DNA of 35,949 nucleotides, taken from the NCBI GenBank assembly GCA_022792495.1, contig JAAWBD010000097.1, positions 1-35,949 on the forward strand. The letters run 5' to 3'. The position numbers and the translations under genes are program-made. Every line of letters starts with the position of its first letter. Positions within the stretch are counted from its first letter, which is position 1. This DNA is from Oscillospiraceae bacterium. GTDB taxonomy: Bacteria > Bacillota > Clostridia > Oscillospirales > Oscillospiraceae. Below, piece by piece: positions 28,166-35,916 of the stretch. The notes below the pieces were generated by a model, which saw nothing but the letters and a program-made list of their open reading frames with translations, had not been told where the DNA came from and ran no database searches.

Positions 28166-29257
28166 TTATCTCTGGAGGGGCTTTGCCTTGGTGGGCAGGG
28201 CTCCATTGGTACGGGGGTACTCCCGGACGTTCAGATCAATTCCCTTGGCGGTATAGAGCAGGTAGGCGAACAGCTGCAGGGGCACACAGTACTCCAGGGT
28301 GGAGAAATCCTCGTCATTGACGAAGGGGGCGGCCAGAATGTGGGGGGAGTCAAAGCCCTCCTGGGCGCCGATGGAGTAGACATGGGGATGCTGCTCATGC
28401 ATGATCTTGAACAGGCCGTTGGCCCGCTCATAGCCGTAGGAGGGAGGGCAGACCAGGATGGTGTACACGTCAGTCTTGACGGAGGCCAGGGGGCCGTGGA
28501 GGAACTCCTCCATCTCGAAGGAGAAGAAGGTATAGCGCACGGTCTCCAGGCTCTTGAGAGCTCCCTCAATGGCGGTGCCCACGTTGGCACCGTAGCCAAT
28601 GACGTAGCACTTCTCGCAGGGGAGAAGGTCGGCCTTGTTGATCTCGAACCACTTCTCGGCGGCGGTGATGACGTTGTCCAGATTATCCACGGTCTTGCGC
28701 ATCCGGGCCTTGACGGCGGCGTATTGGGCCTCGTCCAGCTTCCCGGCGGCCTTGGCGGCCTCCAGAGCCATGATGTAGAGGGTCAGGACGGTGCAGGTGT
28801 AGCCCTTGGTCTTGGGGCCCATGAACTCCCGGTCACAGTCGATGGTGACCTTTCCCTTGGCGATCTGGGTGCAGGTGTTGTCCAGATACTCGGTGACCAC
28901 GAAGTTGTCCATGCCCATGTCATTGGCCCGCTGGATGGCGTCGATGGTGTTGGTGCTCTCCCCCTCCTGGGTCACGGCCACCATCAGGTCGGTATCCGGG
29001 TAGAATACGGACTCGTAGTGGGCAAAGTTGTAGGAGGTGGCCAGAACGCAGGGGATGCCAAGGGTCTTTTCCATGAAGTACTTGGCGGTGACGCAGGCGT
29101 TGTTGGAGGTGCCAGAGGCCACCAGCCAGATCCGGGTGTACTTCTTGGAAGCATACTGCCGGGCGAAACCGGCACAGAGTTCCTGACTCTTGTCCACGAT
29201 GCCCAGGGCGGCAGCTCTGGTCTCGTGAACGTACTCATACATGGTATGATCCGACAT
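28166..29257 (-). CDS. SIS-domain sugar-phosphate isomerase/deglycase
   Basis: 363 residues with two SIS domains as in the isomerase half of GlmS. The first has IWLVASGTSNNACVTAKYFM and the phosphate-binding loop VAVTQEGESTNTIDAIQRAN. The second has YVIGYGANVGTAIEGALKSL and the EEFLHGP motif that contributes the catalytic glutamate and histidine. Proteins of this type beside mannose-family PTS genes cleave or isomerise amino-sugar phosphates, including the glucoselysine/fructoselysine 6-phosphate deglycases of the gfr locus of Salmonella. The exact substrate cannot be told from sequence. It follows the IID gene by 27 bases. Confidence 0.85.
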   Translation of the reverse strand: MSDHTMYEYVHETRAAALGIVDKSQELCAGFARQYASKKYTRIWLVASGTSNNACVTAKYFMEKTLGIPCVLATSYNFAHYESVFYPDTDLMVAVTQEGESTNTIDAIQRANDMGMDNFVVTEYLDNTCTQIAKGKVTIDCDREFMGPKTKGYTCTVLTLYIMALEAAKAAGKLDEAQYAAVKARMRKTVDNLDNVITAAEKWFEINKADLLPCEKCYVIGYGANVGTAIEGALKSLETVRYTFFSFEMEEFLHGPLASVKTDVYTILVCPPSYGYERANGLFKIMHEQHPHVYSIGAQEGFDSPHILAAPFVNDEDFSTLEYCVPLQLFAYLLYTAKGIDLNVREYPRTNGALPTKAKPLQR

Positions 29258-29284
29258 GATTGATCTCCTTTTCTTCTTATTGGA

Positions 29285-30109
29285 TTACAGAATACCGAAG
29301 AACTTGCCCACAATGCCCAAGGCGATGAGGCCGACCATGATCCAGGTGGCCTTTACGCCCTTCTTCAGGAAGCGGTAGATGAGGAAGGTGAGGCCCAGGG
29401 GCAGGATCTTGGGGCAGATGTCGTCAAAGATGGACTGGACGTTCAGGGTCACATCCTGGCCGAAGTTGGCCACCAGGGCGATGTTGATATTGACCATGGA
29501 GGCGATCATGCCGCCGATGACCGTGAGGCCCATGACGGCGGCTGCCGTGGTGGCCCGATTCATCAGACCGCCGGAGACCAGGGTCTCGATGGAGTTGCTG
29601 CCCAGCTTATAGCCGTACTGGACGCCGTAGTAGCGGACGATGAAGTTGGGGATGTTGTAGATGATGAGGAACAGGATGGGGCCCAGCAGGTTCCCCTGCA
29701 TGGCCAGGGACACGCCGATACCAGAGCCGATGATCCGGAAGGTACCCCAGAAGAAGGTGTCGCCAATGCCGGACAGGGGGCCCATGAGGGCAACCTTGAT
29801 GGCGTTGATGGAGTTGACGTCGAAGTTAGGGTTGGCGCAGGCCTCCTCCTCCATGGCGGCGACGATGCCCAGGACGAAGGGGGAGCAGGCGAAGGTGTTG
29901 TTGTAGACCTCAGAGTGGCGGGCGCAGGCCTCGGCCAGCTTTTCCTTGTTGTCGCCGTAGAGCTTCTTTAGAACAGGGATGATGGAGTAAGCGAAGCCGG
30001 GGGCCTGCATCCGGTCCATGGAGTAGCAGGCGGGCAGCAGGAAGGCTCTCCAGAAGAGGGAGATCAAGTCCTTCTTCGTGATCTTCTTGGATTCAGATTT
30101 CGTTGACAT
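29285..30109 (-). CDS. PTS mannose-family transporter subunit IID
   Basis: 274 residues. Signature segments are KKDLISLFWRAFLLPACYSM near the N-terminus, MGPLSGIGDTFFWGTFRIIG, and a C-terminal hydrophobic tail. IID and IIC together form the membrane channel that binds and translocates the sugar while it is phosphorylated. The start overlaps the IIC stop by 17 bases, which fits tight stoichiometric coupling. Confidence 0.95.
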   Translation of the reverse strand: MSTKSESKKITKKDLISLFWRAFLLPACYSMDRMQAPGFAYSIIPVLKKLYGDNKEKLAEACARHSEVYNNTFACSPFVLGIVAAMEEEACANPNFDVNSINAIKVALMGPLSGIGDTFFWGTFRIIGSGIGVSLAMQGNLLGPILFLIIYNIPNFIVRYYGVQYGYKLGSNSIETLVSGGLMNRATTAAAVMGLTVIGGMIASMVNINIALVANFGQDVTLNVQSIFDDICPKILPLGLTFLIYRFLKKGVKATWIMVGLIALGIVGKFFGIL

Positions 30110-30860
30110 CGACGCTTACCTCCTTGCTCTGAGTCTCAGAATTATTGAATACCAGGATGGCCAGGATGCCGCCCACGATGGCCACGCCTACATTGGACAG
30201 ACCCACCAGGGCCACGGCTACGAAGCCGATGAACAGGTAGGGGGCAAGTTTCCGGGTGTAGATCAGCTGCATCAGCAGGGCGAAGCCCAGGGCGGGCAGC
30301 ATGCTGGAGGCTACGCTGATACCGCTGGTGATGAACTCGGGGATCACATCCACCAGCATCTCAAACAGGGGAGCGCCGGCCAGCATACCCACCAGAACCA
30401 CCAGGAAGGGGAAGAAGAAGTAGTTGAACAGGCCCATCCACTGGCAGACCTCCATGGTTCGGGTATCGCCTACCTCGGCGGCTCTCTTGGAGCGCTCGCT
30501 GAGGATGTGGTTCAGGGGGATCCAGGACAGGTAACCAAGGGTGGTGCCGAAGGCGGAGATGGGCAGGGCCAGGGTGAGGGCCACCTCAATGCCGGTGCCG
30601 CTGCCCAGGGTGAAGGCGGTGCACAGGGCGCTGCCCAGGGTGATGTCGGGCATACCGGAGTGGGCGCCGATGCCCACCAGGCCCATGCTCAGCAGCTCGA
30701 ACTGGGCGCCGAACATCATGCCGGCGACAGGGTCGCCGTAGATGATGCCGATGAGGGTGCCCACGATCAGAGGCCGCTGGATCATGGTCATACCGAAAAC
30801 ACGGTTATCGATCTTACACAGACCGGCAACCAAAGCCACCAGGAAAGCTTTCAGAAACAT
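30093..30860 (-). CDS. PTS mannose-family transporter subunit IIC
   Basis: 255 residues, strongly hydrophobic. Typical segments are RPLIVGTLIGIIYGDPVAGM, GAQFELLSMGLVGIGAHSGM and FPFLVVLVGMLAGAP. It carries the sugar-binding transmembrane part of the permease. The gene lies 15 bases after IIB and overlaps IID. Confidence 0.95.
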   Translation of the reverse strand: MFLKAFLVALVAGLCKIDNRVFGMTMIQRPLIVGTLIGIIYGDPVAGMMFGAQFELLSMGLVGIGAHSGMPDITLGSALCTAFTLGSGTGIEVALTLALPISAFGTTLGYLSWIPLNHILSERSKRAAEVGDTRTMEVCQWMGLFNYFFFPFLVVLVGMLAGAPLFEMLVDVIPEFITSGISVASSMLPALGFALLMQLIYTRKLAPYLFIGFVAVALVGLSNVGVAIVGGILAILVFNNSETQSKEVSVDVNEI

Positions 30861-30875
30861 TACGATTCCTCCTTT

Positions 30876-31361
30876 TTAGCTTGATTGGGCTGCTTCTCTC
30901 AAAACAGTCTCCAAATTGGTGAACTTTTGGGCAGGGGTAGGCATGATGCCCACGGAGATGCCGGCGTCCACCACCTTCAACAGAGCCTGGACGTCCTCTC
31001 CCGTCAGGTTCAGGTTGTCGGCTACACAGGGAGCCTTCTTGCGGACACCGCCTACGGTGAGCCGCTGGATCCCGGGTACGCCCAGGGCTACCCGGGAGGC
31101 GTCGATGGGGTCAGCCACAAGGGCCATGATCTGGAACTTCTGGCTGTCAGGGCTGTTGAGGAACTGGATGCCTTCCTCCACACTGCGGAAGCCGTACTTT
31201 ACCGCAGGGGGCACCGCCATCTTCAGGGCCATCTTTCTGGTGGCGTCGTTGACCACCTGGTCGTTGATCACCAGAAGGACGTTGGCGTCCAGAAACCGGG
31301 TCCAGGAGATGGCCACCTGGCCGTGGATCAGCCTGTCGTCCAAATGCAGCGCTTTGATCAT
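30876..31361 (-). CDS. PTS mannose-family transporter subunit IIB
   Basis: 161 residues. The phosphorylation site is the histidine of LDDRLIHGQVAISW (H14), which receives phosphate from IIA and passes it to the sugar. The fold continues with VLLVINDQVVNDATRKMALK and ends in an ISVGIMPTPAQKF segment. The start codon overlaps the IIA stop by four bases (ATGA), giving coupled translation. Confidence 0.95.
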   Translation of the reverse strand: MIKALHLDDRLIHGQVAISWTRFLDANVLLVINDQVVNDATRKMALKMAVPPAVKYGFRSVEEGIQFLNSPDSQKFQIMALVADPIDASRVALGVPGIQRLTVGGVRKKAPCVADNLNLTGEDVQALLKVVDAGISVGIMPTPAQKFTNLETVLREAAQSS

Positions 31362-31783
31362 ATCTCGTCCTCCCCATTGTTTTGGTCGATCATGTCATTT
31401 ACATAGAGGATCTGCTCGTGCCCTGTGGCCTGGAGATTTTTCACCAGCTCTTCCACAGGGGTGCTCTCGTCAGAGAGGCCGGCCTCCAGCACCAGGGGCA
31501 GGTTCATGCCGGCCACGATGTGGAGCTTTCTGAGGGAAATATACTCCGTCAGAGCGTTGGTGATGCTTCCTCCGAACACATCTGTGATGGCGATGATCTC
31601 GTCCTCCGGATCATACTGGGAGAAGAGCTGGTCGATCCTCCCCATCACAGTTTCCCGGGAATCGCTCATGATCACACTGATGGAGCGAAACCCGGAGAAA
31701 GCCTCCTGGCCCGCGATGAGGGAGGCGCTCTGTAAGATCGCCTCGGACAGCGGGCCGTGAGACGCAGTCAAAAAGCGTCTCAT
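31358..31783 (-). CDS. PTS mannose-family transporter subunit IIA
   Basis: About 141 residues from the ATG at 31783. The phosphorylated histidine is H9 in FLTASHGPLSEAILQS, at the usual distance from the start. The strand-loop IIAITDVFGGSITNALTEY and the C-terminal VEELVKNLQATGHEQILYV match mannose-type IIA proteins. It takes phosphate from HPr. Another in-frame ATG at 31792 is almost on top of the G-rich ribosome binding site; the frame remains open to 31936 without support. First gene of the leftward PTS/SIS/HAD operon. Confidence 0.92.
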   Translation of the reverse strand: MRRFLTASHGPLSEAILQSASLIAGQEAFSGFRSISVIMSDSRETVMGRIDQLFSQYDPEDEIIAITDVFGGSITNALTEYISLRKLHIVAGMNLPLVLEAGLSDESTPVEELVKNLQATGHEQILYVNDMIDQNNGEDEI

Positions 31784-31914
31784 GTGGTACATTCCCCCTC
31801 TCTTCATAAAAACGGTTTGGAGCCTGCGGTGGGATACTCTCCCGTTCATCCTCCGGTAAAGGATATGTCTGTCTAATGTATAGGATGATGGAAGAATTAT
31901 CATGATAATAATAA

Positions 31915-31943
31915 ATAATATCATATGTACATACAAATAGCAA
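31915..31943 (-). promoter_or_regulatory. PTS operon promoter with an operator candidate in the spacer
   Basis: Minus strand: TTGCTA (31943-31938), 17 bases, TATTAT (31920-31915) with TG one base before it. The spacer holds TGTACATACA (31926-31935), matching the second site near the GntR gene. The leader to 31784 is AT-rich and gene-free. Confidence 0.7.
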
Positions 31944-32062
31944 GACCCTTTCTGCTGTGATTCTACAAAATTCTACATAGTGTACAAAAAAGGTGGGTTA
32001 GCGGAGGGACGGTCACCCGTTAAAGGACTGGGAGCACTGGATTTTTAAAAGATAAAATTAAA

Positions 32063-32072
32063 TGTATATACA
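32063..32072. promoter_or_regulatory. Candidate GntR operator near the gntR promoter
   Basis: TGTATATACA is a perfect 10-base palindrome and fits the GT-N-TA-N-AC pattern known for HutC-type GntR regulators. It lies 25 bases upstream of the gntR -35 box and differs by one base from the site inside the PTS promoter. Confidence 0.5.
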
Positions 32073-32097
32073 ATTACGACAAAAATAGTGTTTTCGC

Positions 32098-32126
32098 TTG
32101 ACCTTTCCTGTGGGAATCGGTATAAT
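32098..32126 (+). promoter_or_regulatory. Promoter of the GntR regulator gene
   Basis: TTGACC (32098-32103), 17 bases, TATAAT (32121-32126). Confidence 0.78.
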
Positions 32127-32160
32127 AAAAGATACAATTGGAAGGGGAACTTTATTGAAT

Positions 32161-32921
32161 ATGTCTAATAAAATGCCAAAATACAGGGAAATCTCCCGGG
32201 ATATATTAGCCCAGATCCAGGACGGACGGCTGAAGGCCGGGGATCAGGTGATGACAGAGAACGAGCTCTGCGAGCGGTATGGCGTGAGCCGGATGACGGC
32301 CCGGAAGGCGCTGGAGTCCCTTGCCGGGGAGGGGATCGTCCGCCGGACAGCGGGGAAGGGAACCTTTGTCAACGCCATCCGGGTGGAGAAGAGCGGGCGG
32401 TGGCCTCCAGCTTTAGCAATGACATCCGCTCGGCGGGGATGACGCCGGGCTCCATTTTGGTGGAGTACCGCACCCAGCGGGGTTCCGAGCTGCCCAGAAC
32501 CATTTCCGAGGAGCTGGAGGTGGAGCCGGAGGAGCTTGTCCACAGTATCTGCCGGATCCGCACCGCCGACGGGCTGAAGGTGGCGCTGAACTATACATAT
32601 ATCCCCTGCAGCCTTCTGCCGGCGCTGGATACCCGGATGCTGGAGGGCTCCTTCTACGAGTATATCAACCAGCAGTACGGGTTGGAGATCTGCTCGGGCC
32701 CCCTGACCAACGAGGCGGTGCTCCCCACTCAGGAGCAGGCTGAGCTGCTGGGGATCCGGGACTGCGCCCTGCTGCGAACCAGCCATTCCAGCTATTTGGC
32801 TGACGGCAGGCCTTTTGAGTACACCATCACCTATTATGTGAACAGCCGCATCATCTACACCCGGGATTACCGCAGGAGCGAGAACCAGCGGCACAACTGG
32901 GAGTATGCGGGGAGCAAATAG
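32161..32921 (+). pseudogene. GntR/HutC-family regulator with UTRA domain, split by a frameshift
   Basis: The first frame (from 32161) gives the winged helix-turn-helix of GntR regulators: MPKYREISRDILAQIQDGRL, ENELCERYGVSRMTARKALE, and the wing GIVRRTAGKGTFVNA. It ends out of frame at 32442. The next frame carries the remainder: VASSFSNDIRSAGMTPGSIL, then a complete UTRA effector domain (IRTADGLKVALNYTYIPCSL ... RPFEYTITYYVNSRIIYTRD) to the stop at 32919-32921. One extra base in the G-rich stretch 32393-32400 would join them. The gene is divergent from the PTS operon, so it is the likely local repressor. It may be a pseudogene, a sequencing error or a phase-variable tract. A TTG at 32155 is better spaced from AAGGGGAA than the ATG at 32161. 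Confidence 0.8.
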
Positions 32922-32929
32922 GGCGGGAT

Positions 32930-32966
32930 AAAAGCCCTGCGGAGGAGGGCTCCGCAGGGCTTTTTT
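32930..32966. terminator. Bidirectional terminator between gntR and the DUF3298 gene
   Basis: AAAAGCCCTGCGGAG / CTCCGCAGGGCTTTT, a 15-bp perfect stem with a 5-base loop and six T residues on the right. Confidence 0.94.
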
Positions 32967-32971
32967 GAAGT

Positions 32972-33649
32972 TTAGGAGGAGGTCTGGTGGGCCTCCTCCC
33001 CCTGGGAGGGGAGGAGGCTGAACAGGGGAAATTCCGGGAAGCCCTCCAGGGCGGGGGCGATGGCCTCTACCGGGTAAAAGACCACAGGACCCTCCTGGGT
33101 GAGGTAGAATCGGCCGGGAGAAAAGGCGCGGGAGGCCAACCGGGGCCAGTCGGGGAGGAAGGCGGACTCCCCGGAGGCTGTTCTGACCTCGATCTGACGG
33201 AGGATCTCAGCCACCGCATCCCTGCGCCAGGAGCGGGCGGGGGGCAGCAGCTCCCGGAGGGTCAGGGGGACGCCCTGGGGCAGCCGCCATACGTCCCCCT
33301 GCCGGATCCGGCGGGGCCGGCGTTGGCCGGTGCTCTCCATAGACTCCCAGGTCAGGCTGAGAAGATCCTCCTGAAACAGCCGGAGCTGGAAGGTGAGGGC
33401 GGCCTCCCAGGGCGGGGAATCCGGCTGGTTGGCGGCCTTGGCCCGCTCCAGGAGGGAACCGGCCCACCGCTTTTTCCACCGTTGGGCCAGGGCGTCGTAG
33501 TAACGGTTGATCCGCCGGAGGCCGGGGCCTTCCCCCTCCAGCTGGGGCCAGCGGGCCCGGACGGAGAGGAGGACGGCAGGGCCCTCCCGGAATGTCTCCT
33601 CATAGACCCCCGGGGTTCCCAGCCGGGGGGCGGTGAGCTCCTTTTTCAT
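32972..33649 (-). CDS. DUF3298 / RsiV-like domain protein
   Basis: 225 residues. The C-terminal block FYLTQEGPVVFYPVEAIAPA, then LEGFPEFPLFSLL, matches the DUF3298 signature (FYLT-x-x-G-x-V-F-x-x-x-x-Y-E-I-A-P-x-A-x-G-x-P-E-F). The preceding part contains GLRRINRYYDALAQRWKKRW, the usual upstream helix. In RsiV this domain binds lysozyme outside the cell, but this protein has no signal peptide or membrane helix, so it is probably cytoplasmic or has lost its anchor. It is flanked by a terminator and a divergent operon and has no sigma-factor neighbour. Function unknown. Confidence 0.8.
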   Translation of the reverse strand: MKKELTAPRLGTPGVYEETFREGPAVLLSVRARWPQLEGEGPGLRRINRYYDALAQRWKKRWAGSLLERAKAANQPDSPPWEAALTFQLRLFQEDLLSLTWESMESTGQRRPRRIRQGDVWRLPQGVPLTLRELLPPARSWRRDAVAEILRQIEVRTASGESAFLPDWPRLASRAFSPGRFYLTQEGPVVFYPVEAIAPALEGFPEFPLFSLLPSQGEEAHQTSS

Positions 33650-33710
33650 GGAATCTCCCCCTTTCTTTACTAAAACAATCTATGCAGGGAAAAATTTTTC
33701 GGTTCGGGGC

Positions 33711-33739
33711 TTTACTTTCACGCTTCACTTTGGTAAAAT
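33711..33739 (+). promoter_or_regulatory. Promoter of the yerC-like/methyltransferase/hslO operon
   Basis: TTTACT (33711-33716), 17 bases, TAAAAT (33734-33739). Confidence 0.65.
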
Positions 33740-33776
33740 AGAAATATTCAATCAATATAAGGAGGGCGTACGTCCC

Positions 33777-34088
33777 ATGAGCAAGAGCGGAAAGAAGGGG
33801 GAGAGCGATACCCTTTACGAGGCTGTTCTTACCCTGAAAAATCTGGAGGAGTGTAAAAAGTTTTTCCAGGATCTCTGTACGGTGTCGGAGCTGCGGGCTA
33901 TGGAGCAGCGGTTCGAGGTGGCCATCCTGCTTAGCGAGGGGATGATCTACAACGACATTCTGGAGCGCACCGGAGCCTCCAGCGCTACCATCAGCCGGGT
34001 GAACCGCTCCCTGCAGTATGGGGCGGACGGCTATCAGGATGTGCTGCCCCGGATCAAGGAGAAGCTGAGGGCCGATGGCAAGCTATGA
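33777..34088 (+). CDS. YerC/YecD-family TrpR-like DNA-binding protein
   Basis: 103 residues of the TrpR-fold family: TLYEAVLTLKNLEECKKFFQ, DLCTVSELRAMEQRFEVAIL, and the helix-turn-helix MIYNDILERTGASSATISRV followed by NRSLQYGADGY. TrpR-like YerC proteins are presumed regulators of unknown signal; no tryptophan gene is near. The frame is open to 33633, but AGGAGG precedes the ATG at 33777 and the family begins there. It overlaps the methyltransferase gene by 14 bases. Confidence 0.9.
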   Translation: MSKSGKKGESDTLYEAVLTLKNLEECKKFFQDLCTVSELRAMEQRFEVAILLSEGMIYNDILERTGASSATISRVNRSLQYGADGYQDVLPRIKEKLRADGKL

Positions 34089-34818
34089 ATTTCTGGCGGG
34101 GAGCTATGACGCTCTCACCTCCGATGTGGGGTATGACCGCTGGGCGGATTATATCGAGAAGCATTTTGCGCGGCTGAAAAGGCCTGTCCGCACCGTGCTG
34201 GATCTGGCTTGTGGGACGGGGAGCCTTACCTGGGAGCTTGCCCGGCGGGGCTATGAGATGACGGGGGTGGATCTGTCGGAGGACATGCTCTCCATTGCCG
34301 AGGAAAAATGCCGGAGCCTGCCTGTCAGGCCCCGGTTTTTCTGCCAGGGTATGGAGGCGTTGCGGCTGCCCGGGAGGGTGGATGCCTGCGTATGCTGCCT
34401 GGACAGCGTGAATTATGTGCTGAAGCCCCAGAAGCTGCAGCGGGCCTTTCGGCGGGTATATAACGCTTTGGAGCCAGGGGGACTGTTCCTTTTCGACGCT
34501 GACACCCCGGAGAAGCTGGAGAGCATGGAGGGCCAGATCTTCCTGGATGAGACGGAGGAGGAGTTTTGCGTCTGGCGGGGAGAGTACAGCCCAAGGCGGC
34601 GGGTGTGCTCCTTCTGGATGGATATTTTTCACCGGGAGGGGAACTGCTGGCTGCGTGGGGGTGAGCTCCATGAGGAGTACGCCTATACCATGGAGGAGCT
34701 GGAGTCCTACCTGAGGGGGGCGGGATTCCTTGGGATAAAGCGGTTTGGAGAGCTGAGGCTCCGGGCCCCCCGGGAGGGGGAGCAGAGGGTCTTTTTTGCC
34801 GCCGTCAAAGGAGAATGA
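34075..34818 (+). CDS. Class I SAM-dependent methyltransferase
   Basis: 247 residues. SAM-binding motif I is VLDLACGTGSLTWELA, motif II (acidic end of strand 2) is MTGVDLSEDMLSIAEE, and motif IV is VDACVCCLDSVNYVL, followed by a C-terminal beta region ending RVFFAAVKGE. The length and the DS-x-NY segment fit the Methyltransf_25 type found in many Firmicutes; the substrate is unknown. It sits between the yerC-like gene and hslO with overlaps on both sides, so the three are co-translated. Confidence 0.9.
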   Translation: MASYEFLAGSYDALTSDVGYDRWADYIEKHFARLKRPVRTVLDLACGTGSLTWELARRGYEMTGVDLSEDMLSIAEEKCRSLPVRPRFFCQGMEALRLPGRVDACVCCLDSVNYVLKPQKLQRAFRRVYNALEPGGLFLFDADTPEKLESMEGQIFLDETEEEFCVWRGEYSPRRRVCSFWMDIFHREGNCWLRGGELHEEYAYTMEELESYLRGAGFLGIKRFGELRLRAPREGEQRVFFAAVKGE

Positions 34819-34820
34819 GT

Positions 34821-35699
34821 ATGGATGAGATCGTCCGTGTGATCGGGAAAAACGCCCCGGTGAAGGCCATGGCCATCACCGGGAGGGAATTGACGGAGCG
34901 GGCCCGGCAGATCCACAAGACCCTGCCGGTGGTCACCGCCGCCCTGGGCCGTTCCCTCATGGCCTGTTCTATGATGGGGGATCAGCTGAAGGGGGAGGGG
35001 GCCTCGGTGACCCTGCGGATCAAGGGGGACGGCCCCATGGGCTCCCTCACTGCCGTCAGCGATACCCAGGGGAACATCCGGGGCTATGTTCAGAACCCGG
35101 CGGTACTGCTGCCCCTGAAGGCCAATGGAAAGCTGGATGTGGGCGGCGCGGTGGGAAGGGAGGGGACTCTCACCGTGATCAAGGATCTGGAGATGCGGGA
35201 TCCCTATGTGGGGATGGTGCCCCTGGTCTCGGGGGAGATCGCCGAGGATGTGACCTCCTACTTTGCCGACAGTGAGCAGATCCCCACCGCCTGCGCTCTG
35301 GGGGTGCTGGTGGACACCGACCAGTCTGTCCTTCGGGCAGGAGGGTATCTCATCCAGCTCCTTCCTGGCGCGGGGGAGGATGTTATTGAGCTGGTAGAGC
35401 AGGGGATGGCCGCCCTGGGGCCGGTGACCCCGGTTCTTTTGGAGGAGGGAATGGATGGGGAGACCCTTTTGCGGAGGGTCTTATCCGGGTTTGAGCTGGA
35501 GGTCTTGGAGAAGCATCCGGTGGAGTACAGGTGCTATTGCAGCCGGGAGCGGGTGACTCAGGCCCTGGTCAGCATGGGGCCTGACGAGCTGCGGTCTCTG
35601 ATCGAGGAGCAAGGGAAGGCAGAGTTGACATGCCAGTTCTGCGACGCGGTCTATGAGTTCAGCCGGGAGGAGCTGGAAGGGCTGTTGAAGAGAAACTGA
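34821..35699 (+). CDS. hslO: Hsp33 redox-regulated chaperone
   Basis: 292 residues. The N-terminal chaperone domain shows GRSLMACSMMGDQLKGEGAS, VTLRIKGDGPMGSLTAVSD and GYVQNPAVLLPL. The C-terminal zinc switch has C238-x-C240 (YRCYCSRERV) and C271-x2-C274 (CQFC). On oxidation the zinc is lost and the protein becomes an ATP-independent holdase in the cytoplasm. The ATG at 34821 is 7 bases from AAGGAG. The ATG at 34815 overlaps the methyltransferase stop as ATGA but is only 1-2 bases from the ribosome binding site. Last gene of the operon; no clear terminator follows. Confidence 0.95.
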   Translation: MDEIVRVIGKNAPVKAMAITGRELTERARQIHKTLPVVTAALGRSLMACSMMGDQLKGEGASVTLRIKGDGPMGSLTAVSDTQGNIRGYVQNPAVLLPLKANGKLDVGGAVGREGTLTVIKDLEMRDPYVGMVPLVSGEIAEDVTSYFADSEQIPTACALGVLVDTDQSVLRAGGYLIQLLPGAGEDVIELVEQGMAALGPVTPVLLEEGMDGETLLRRVLSGFELEVLEKHPVEYRCYCSRERVTQALVSMGPDELRSLIEEQGKAELTCQFCDAVYEFSREELEGLLKRN

Positions 35700-35775
35700 G
35701 GGAGCTGGCGGGCCGCTGTGGGACATAGTTGGGAAACTCTTTCCAAGAAAAAATTCTCGAATGTTGAATTTTGCC

Positions 35776-35804
35776 TTGACAGAAGGCGGGGGTTTTAGTA
35801 TAAT
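35776..35804 (+). promoter_or_regulatory. Promoter of the tRNA operon
   Basis: TTGACA (35776-35781), 17 bases, TATAAT (35799-35804): both hexamers perfect, 33 bases before the first tRNA. Confidence 0.9.
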
Positions 35805-35837
35805 AATTTTCGCCGCTTGGAAGGTTGTCACCAACAG

Positions 35838-35913
35838 GGGAGCATAGCTCAGCTGGTAGAGCGCACGCCTTACACGCGTGATGTCACAGGTTCGAGCCCT
35901 GTTGTTCCCACCA
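35838..35913 (+). tRNA. tRNA-Val (anticodon UAC)
   Basis: A complete cloverleaf of 76 bases. Acceptor GGGAGCA pairs with TGTTCCC (one G-U), D arm GCTC/GAGC, anticodon stem CACGC/GCGTG with loop CTTACAC (anticodon TAC), T arm ACAGG/CCTGT with loop TTCGAGC, and an encoded CCA end. It reads valine codons GUA and, by wobble, GUG. Confidence 0.96.
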
Positions 35914-35916
35914 TAC

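Noticed and set aside
28154-29263. 369-codon open frame on the plus strand
   Set aside because: Antisense to the SIS-domain gene; no domain recognised.
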